In this document: in pieces, positions 5,659 through 8,760 of the stretch
Layout of the letters: each line of letters starts with the position of its first letter
Position numbering within the stretch: the first letter of the stretch is position 1
NCBI GenBank assembly: GCA_900766125.1
Contig: CAAFUD010000008.1
Location: 1 to 8,760, forward strand
Origin: an uncultured Veillonella sp.
GTDB lineage: Bacteria > Bacillota > Negativicutes > Veillonellales > Veillonellaceae
Length of the DNA: 8,760 bases
Direction of reading: 5' to 3'
Translations under genes and position numbers: made by a program
Notes under the pieces: model-generated
Databases searched by the model: none
Seen by the model: the letters and a program-made list of their open reading frames with translations, nothing else
What the model was told of the DNA's origin: nothing

Positions 5659-6594
5659 ATGAAAAAAAGAGTTGTAGTAGCACTAGGTGGGAATGCATTG
5701 GGCAATTCCCTTCCAGAACAAAAGATTGCCGTAAAAAGTACAGCTAAAACAATTATTGATTTAGTAGAAGCCAATTGTGATGTAGTAGTAACTCATGGTA
5801 ATGGCCCTCAAATTGGTATGATCAACAATGCGATGGCTGCGTTGACACGTGAAGTAGAAGGTCAACCAAATACTCCATTATCTGTATGTGTAGCAATGAG
5901 CCAAGCATATATTGGCTATGACTTACAAAATGCGCTCCATGAAGAGTTGCTAAATCGTGGTATTGAACATTTACCAACCATGACAATGGTTACACAAGTA
6001 CTGGTTGATCAAAATGACCCTGGTTTTAAAAATCCTACAAAACCAATTGGTCACTTTATGACTAAAGAAGAAGCTGAATATGCAGAAAAAAATTACGATT
6101 ATGTTGTAAAAGAAGATGCTGGCCGCGGTTATCGCCGTGTAGTAGCATCCCCAGCACCTAAAGAAATTATCGAAATCGAAGCGATTAAAGGCTTAGTTGG
6201 GAAACAATTAATCGTTGCTTGTGGCGGTGGCGGTATCCCTGTAACTAGAGAAGGTAATGAACTTCATGGTGCAGCAGCCGTTATTGATAAAGACTGGACT
6301 AGTAGCTTGTTAGCACAAGAAATTGATGCTGATGTACTTGTTATCTTAACAGCGGTTGAAAAAGTAGCCATTAATTTTGGTAAAGAAAATGAAAAATGGC
6401 TTGATGAAATCACAGTTGCAGAAGCTAAAGAATATGCAGCAGCAGGTGAATTCGCAGAAGGTTCTATGAAACCAAAAGTAGAAGCTGCCATTGCATTTGC
6501 AGAATCTAAAAAAGGCCGTGTTTCCATTATCACATTATTAGAAAAATCTAAGGATGGTATAGCAGGAAAAACAGGCACGCGTATCGTATTATAA
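5659..6594 (+). CDS. arcC: Carbamate kinase, YqeA/ArcC type
   Basis: Cytoplasmic kinase of the amino acid kinase superfamily. In fermentation it runs carbamoyl phosphate + ADP to ATP + carbamate, which decomposes to ammonia and CO2. From the chosen start the product is 311 residues, very near E. coli YqeA (310). Motifs are GGNAL (10-14), HGNGPQ (46-51), the long lid-region segment with GHFM (131-134), VIDKD (208-212), TAVEKV (231-236) and GSMKPKV (268-274). An in-frame ATG at 5647 would add MRHN but has no ribosome binding site. The gene is not beside arginine deiminase genes. Its partner here is YgeW, so it probably earns one ATP per carbamoyl group removed from the purine-derived substrate. 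Codon use is ordinary for the AT-rich genome. Expression depends on passing the 5600-5629 hairpin or on a promoter inside ygeW. Confidence 0.95.
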   Translation: MKKRVVVALGGNALGNSLPEQKIAVKSTAKTIIDLVEANCDVVVTHGNGPQIGMINNAMAALTREVEGQPNTPLSVCVAMSQAYIGYDLQNALHEELLNRGIEHLPTMTMVTQVLVDQNDPGFKNPTKPIGHFMTKEEAEYAEKNYDYVVKEDAGRGYRRVVASPAPKEIIEIEAIKGLVGKQLIVACGGGGIPVTREGNELHGAAAVIDKDWTSSLLAQEIDADVLVILTAVEKVAINFGKENEKWLDEITVAEAKEYAAAGEFAEGSMKPKVEAAIAFAESKKGRVSIITLLEKSKDGIAGKTGTRIVL

Positions 6595-6620
6595 TAATAT
6601 ATAGATTTATAAGTATGCAT

Positions 6621-6640
6621 CCAACGATTCGTTGGGGAGG
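6621..6640 (+). promoter_or_regulatory. ssnA: Hairpin overlapping the ssnA ribosome binding site
   Basis: CCAACG (6621-6626) pairs with CGTTGG (6630-6635) around ATT. The last two bases of the 3' arm are the first two of the Shine-Dalgarno run GGGGAGG (6634-6640), which is six bases from the ATG at 6647. The stem could partly mask the ribosome binding site. The strong SD also decides the start: the longer frame from TTG at 6632 begins inside this hairpin and is unlikely. Confidence 0.45.
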
Positions 6641-6646
6641 TGCCCT

Positions 6647-7975
6647 ATGATTATTTTAGGAAAAGGTACTGTTATTACTCGCGATACTGATAGACCTATC
6701 ATTTATGATGGCGCTGTTGTTATTGACGGAACTAAGATTATTGATATTGGCGCATATGATGAATTATGCAAAACATATAAAGAGGCAGAAGTTATTGATG
6801 CTCATGGTGGTTTGATTATGCCAGGCTTTATTAATGCACATCATCATATTTATTCCGCTCTTGCACGAGGCTTATCCTTACCAGGTCCAGCACCAACAAA
6901 CTTTGGTGAAATTTTAGAAGGCCTATGGTTCTATTTAGATAATAAGCTGACAGCTCCAGATGTGAAGGCAAGCGCATTGCTTACATATTTAGGTTGTATC
7001 GAAAATGGTGTAACTACTATTTTTGACCACCATGCAAGTTATGGCGAAACAGTTAATAGCCTATCTATTATTGCAGATGTAGCAAAACAGTTTGGTGTTC
7101 GCTCTTGTTTGTGCTATGAAGTGTCTGACCGTAACGGTGTTGATCAGATGAAAGCCGCTGTTGCAGAAAATGTACGTTTTGGTAAAGAGGCTAAAAAAGA
7201 TCCATCTAGACTCGCTGCTATGATGGGCTTACATGCATCCTTTACATTAAGTCCTGAAACATTAGATTATGTGAAAGCACAAAATGAAGACAAGTTAGGA
7301 TATCACGTTCATGTTGCTGAAGGCCCAGAAGATGTGGCAGATAGTAAAGAAAAATATGGCATGACACCTGTAAGACGACTTGTAGAAGCTGGTATTTTAG
7401 GACCTAAGAGTATAGCTGGTCACTGCGTACACGTAACTGATCAAGATGTGGAATTATTAAAAGAATCTCAAGCTAAGGTTGTTCATAACCCTGAAAGTAA
7501 CATGGGTAATGCAGTAGGCACAACAGATATCTTGAAGCTTTTAGGGGCAGGTATCACAGTTGGCCTTGGTACAGATGGCTATACAAATGATATGCTCGAA
7601 TCCTACAAAGTTGCAAATTGTCTTGTAAAACATGAGCAACATAAACCATATGTAGGCTGGGGAGAAGTTCCTCATATGCTATTTGAAAACAACCGTAAAA
7701 TGGCGAATGAATTCTTTGATACTACAGTAGGCATCCTTAAAAAAGGTGCTGCAGCTGACGTAATCGTTCTTGATTACGCAGCACCAACACCACTTGATGA
7801 AAATAACATCAATGGTCACTTATTATTCGGTGCTAATGGTATGTATGTGGTAACAACTATTAGTGATGGTGTACCACGTATGATTGACCGTAAATTACAA
7901 GGCATCGACAAAGCTGAAGTAATGAACGAAGTTTTAGCAACATCTAAAGGTTTATGGAAACGACTAAACCCATAA
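6647..7975 (+). CDS. ssnA: Aminohydrolase SsnA (amidohydrolase superfamily)
   Basis: Cytoplasmic metal-dependent hydrolase of the chlorohydrolase/guanine deaminase-like amidohydrolase group. From the ATG the product is 442 residues, the same as E. coli SsnA. The TIM-barrel metal ligands are visible: H65 and H67 in NAHHHIYS, H222 in GYHVHVAEG, H259 in IAGHCVH and D310 in GLGTDGYTND. HASFTLSPE (196-204) and NPESNMGN (281-288) are typical substrate-loop motifs of this subfamily. SsnA was first noted in E. coli for an effect on stationary-phase survival, and it almost always occurs with YgfK. A role in opening or deaminating a purine-derived ring fits the family and the context, but the substrate is inferred. 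The gene follows the kinase by 52 bases and precedes ygfK by 28, so all three probably share a transcript. Confidence 0.93.
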   Translation: MIILGKGTVITRDTDRPIIYDGAVVIDGTKIIDIGAYDELCKTYKEAEVIDAHGGLIMPGFINAHHHIYSALARGLSLPGPAPTNFGEILEGLWFYLDNKLTAPDVKASALLTYLGCIENGVTTIFDHHASYGETVNSLSIIADVAKQFGVRSCLCYEVSDRNGVDQMKAAVAENVRFGKEAKKDPSRLAAMMGLHASFTLSPETLDYVKAQNEDKLGYHVHVAEGPEDVADSKEKYGMTPVRRLVEAGILGPKSIAGHCVHVTDQDVELLKESQAKVVHNPESNMGNAVGTTDILKLLGAGITVGLGTDGYTNDMLESYKVANCLVKHEQHKPYVGWGEVPHMLFENNRKMANEFFDTTVGILKKGAAADVIVLDYAAPTPLDENNINGHLLFGANGMYVVTTISDGVPRMIDRKLQGIDKAEVMNEVLATSKGLWKRLNP

Positions 7976-7995
7976 CGCAAACGCTTTAAAGGAGT

Positions 7996-8018
7996 GTGAC
8001 ATTATGAGTGACATTATG
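7996..8018 (+). repeat. Tandem 11-base repeat over the ygfK start codon
   Basis: GTGACATTATG occurs at 7996-8006 and again at 8008-8018, a 12-base period. The start codon at 8004 and the in-frame Met codon at 8016 lie at the same place in each copy. AAGGAG (7989-7994) is nine bases from the first ATG and 21 from the second, so translation should start at 8004. The protein start MSDIM resembles the MGDIM start of E. coli YgfK as I recall it, so the second Met is probably old and the repeat may be partly coincidental. Confidence 0.6.
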
Positions 8019-8760
8019 TATCCGGTAAGTTTCGGAAAATTGATGAACCACATTATGACTGAGTACAAGATGTACAATCGTATTTACAATGTAAATAAAA
8101 TTCATCGTATCAATCATGAACAACATTTACCAATGTTTGGTAAATCTATTGAAAATCCTGTAGGCCCAGCAGCAGGTCCTAATACACAGTTGGCACAAAA
8201 CATTGTAGCATCTTATGTAGCAGGTGCTCGTTGCATCGAATTAAAAACTGTACAAATTATGTACGGCGAAGAACTAGGTATTCCTAGACCTTGTATCTAC
8301 TCTGTAGACGAAACATACAACGTAGAATGGTCTTCTGAATATAGCTGTGATGAAGCTGCTGATGAATATATCAAAGCATGGTTCGCTTTAAAATTAATCT
8401 CTAAAGAATTAGGATTAGGCGATCCAGATGGTTTCCTATTCATCATGAGTGTTGGTTACAACTTGGCTGGTATTAAGAGCCCAATGGTTGATAAATTTAT
8501 CAACACAATGCGCAGTGCATCTCAATCTCCTATGTGGGATACTTGTAAACAATGGTGCCTTGACCATGTAGATGAATTTGAACATATCGATGCTGATTAT
8601 ATCAACTCTATTAGTGATGAACTTTGCCAAGCAATTACATTGTCCACAATGCACGGTTGCCCAGCAGAAGAAATCGAATCGATTTGTTCTTACCTTATCA
8701 GTGAAAAAGGCCTTCATTTATACTTGAAATGCAATCCTACATTGTTAGGCCCAAAACGCA
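8004..8760 (+). CDS. ygfK: YgfK-type flavin/iron-sulfur oxidoreductase, 5' part
   Basis: The frame is open to the right edge, showing 252 codons of a protein usually near 1000 residues. E. coli YgfK is annotated as a putative selenate reductase subunit. Family members combine an N-terminal dihydropyrimidine-dehydrogenase/DHODH-like barrel with a later GltD-like NAD(P)H/FAD part and iron-sulfur clusters. Only the N-terminal part is visible. Diagnostic stretches are NPVGPAAGPNTQLAQN (51-66), IELKTVQI (78-85), FIMSVGYNLAGIK (146-158), TLSTMHGCP (212-220) and KCNPTLLG (242-249), all close to E. coli YgfK as I recall it. The cofactor domains cannot be checked here. In the purine setting this would be the reductive enzyme acting on uric acid or a derivative, which is inferred; the selenate name is probably historical. 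Shine-Dalgarno AAGGAG is at 7989-7994. Confidence 0.93.
   Translation, partial: MSDIMYPVSFGKLMNHIMTEYKMYNRIYNVNKIHRINHEQHLPMFGKSIENPVGPAAGPNTQLAQNIVASYVAGARCIELKTVQIMYGEELGIPRPCIYSVDETYNVEWSSEYSCDEAADEYIKAWFALKLISKELGLGDPDGFLFIMSVGYNLAGIKSPMVDKFINTMRSASQSPMWDTCKQWCLDHVDEFEHIDADYINSISDELCQAITLSTMHGCPAEEIESICSYLISEKGLHLYLKCNPTLLGPKR

Noticed and set aside
6632..6646. TTG start for ssnA adding MGRCP
   Set aside because: The TTG lies within the hairpin and next to the strong GGGGAGG that serves the ATG at 6647. The 442-residue product from the ATG equals E. coli SsnA.

Overview
The window reads as an AT-rich chromosomal segment of an anaerobic member of the Negativicutes, most likely Veillonella or a close relative. 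The main evidence is the first gene, a 139-residue short-chain flavodoxin that closely resembles the Megasphaera elsdenii flavodoxin. Strong AGGAGG ribosome binding sites and low GC fit this. The genus is inferred from memory of protein sequences, not from a search. All convincing genes lie on the + strand.

Layout. Positions 97-516 hold the flavodoxin gene, closed by a strong intrinsic terminator at 535-575. A 545-base AT-rich gap (517-1061) follows. It holds a Crp/Fnr-like palindrome, a perfect tandem 10-base repeat, a promoter with a perfect TATAAT, and a small palindrome just downstream of that promoter. From 1062 a tight run encodes a YheO-type PAS/helix-turn-helix regulator, 2,3-diaminopropionate ammonia-lyase (YgeX/DpaL) and an M20-family metallohydrolase (YgeY), with gaps of 9 and 12 bases. 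A 157-base gap containing a perfect 13-bp hairpin precedes the knotted carbamoyltransferase YgeW. A terminator-like hairpin at 5600-5629 separates YgeW from a carbamate kinase (YqeA/ArcC type). The aminohydrolase SsnA follows, and then the first 252 codons of YgfK, which runs off the right edge.

How the genes work together. These are the core genes of the ygeWXY-yqeA-ssnA-ygfK locus of Escherichia coli. That locus was long linked to selenium-dependent molybdenum hydroxylases and has more recently been connected with anaerobic breakdown of uric acid and other purines by gut bacteria. A consistent reading is that YgfK and SsnA act early on the purine-derived ring, while hydrolysis (YgeY and a hydantoinase not seen here) and carbamoyl transfer (YgeW) release ureido groups. 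YgeX would then convert 2,3-diaminopropionate to pyruvate and ammonia, and carbamate kinase would harvest carbamoyl phosphate as ATP. The exact order and substrates of several steps are inferred. Compared with E. coli, the gene order is rearranged, hyuA is absent between ygeY and the kinase, and the local regulator is a YheO-like protein instead of a sigma-54 activator.

I do not see a wholly novel system. The most interesting points are the regulatory architecture (control region, leader hairpins, internal terminator), the extreme codon bias of ygeY, and the unresolved chemistry of YgeW, YgeY and SsnA.
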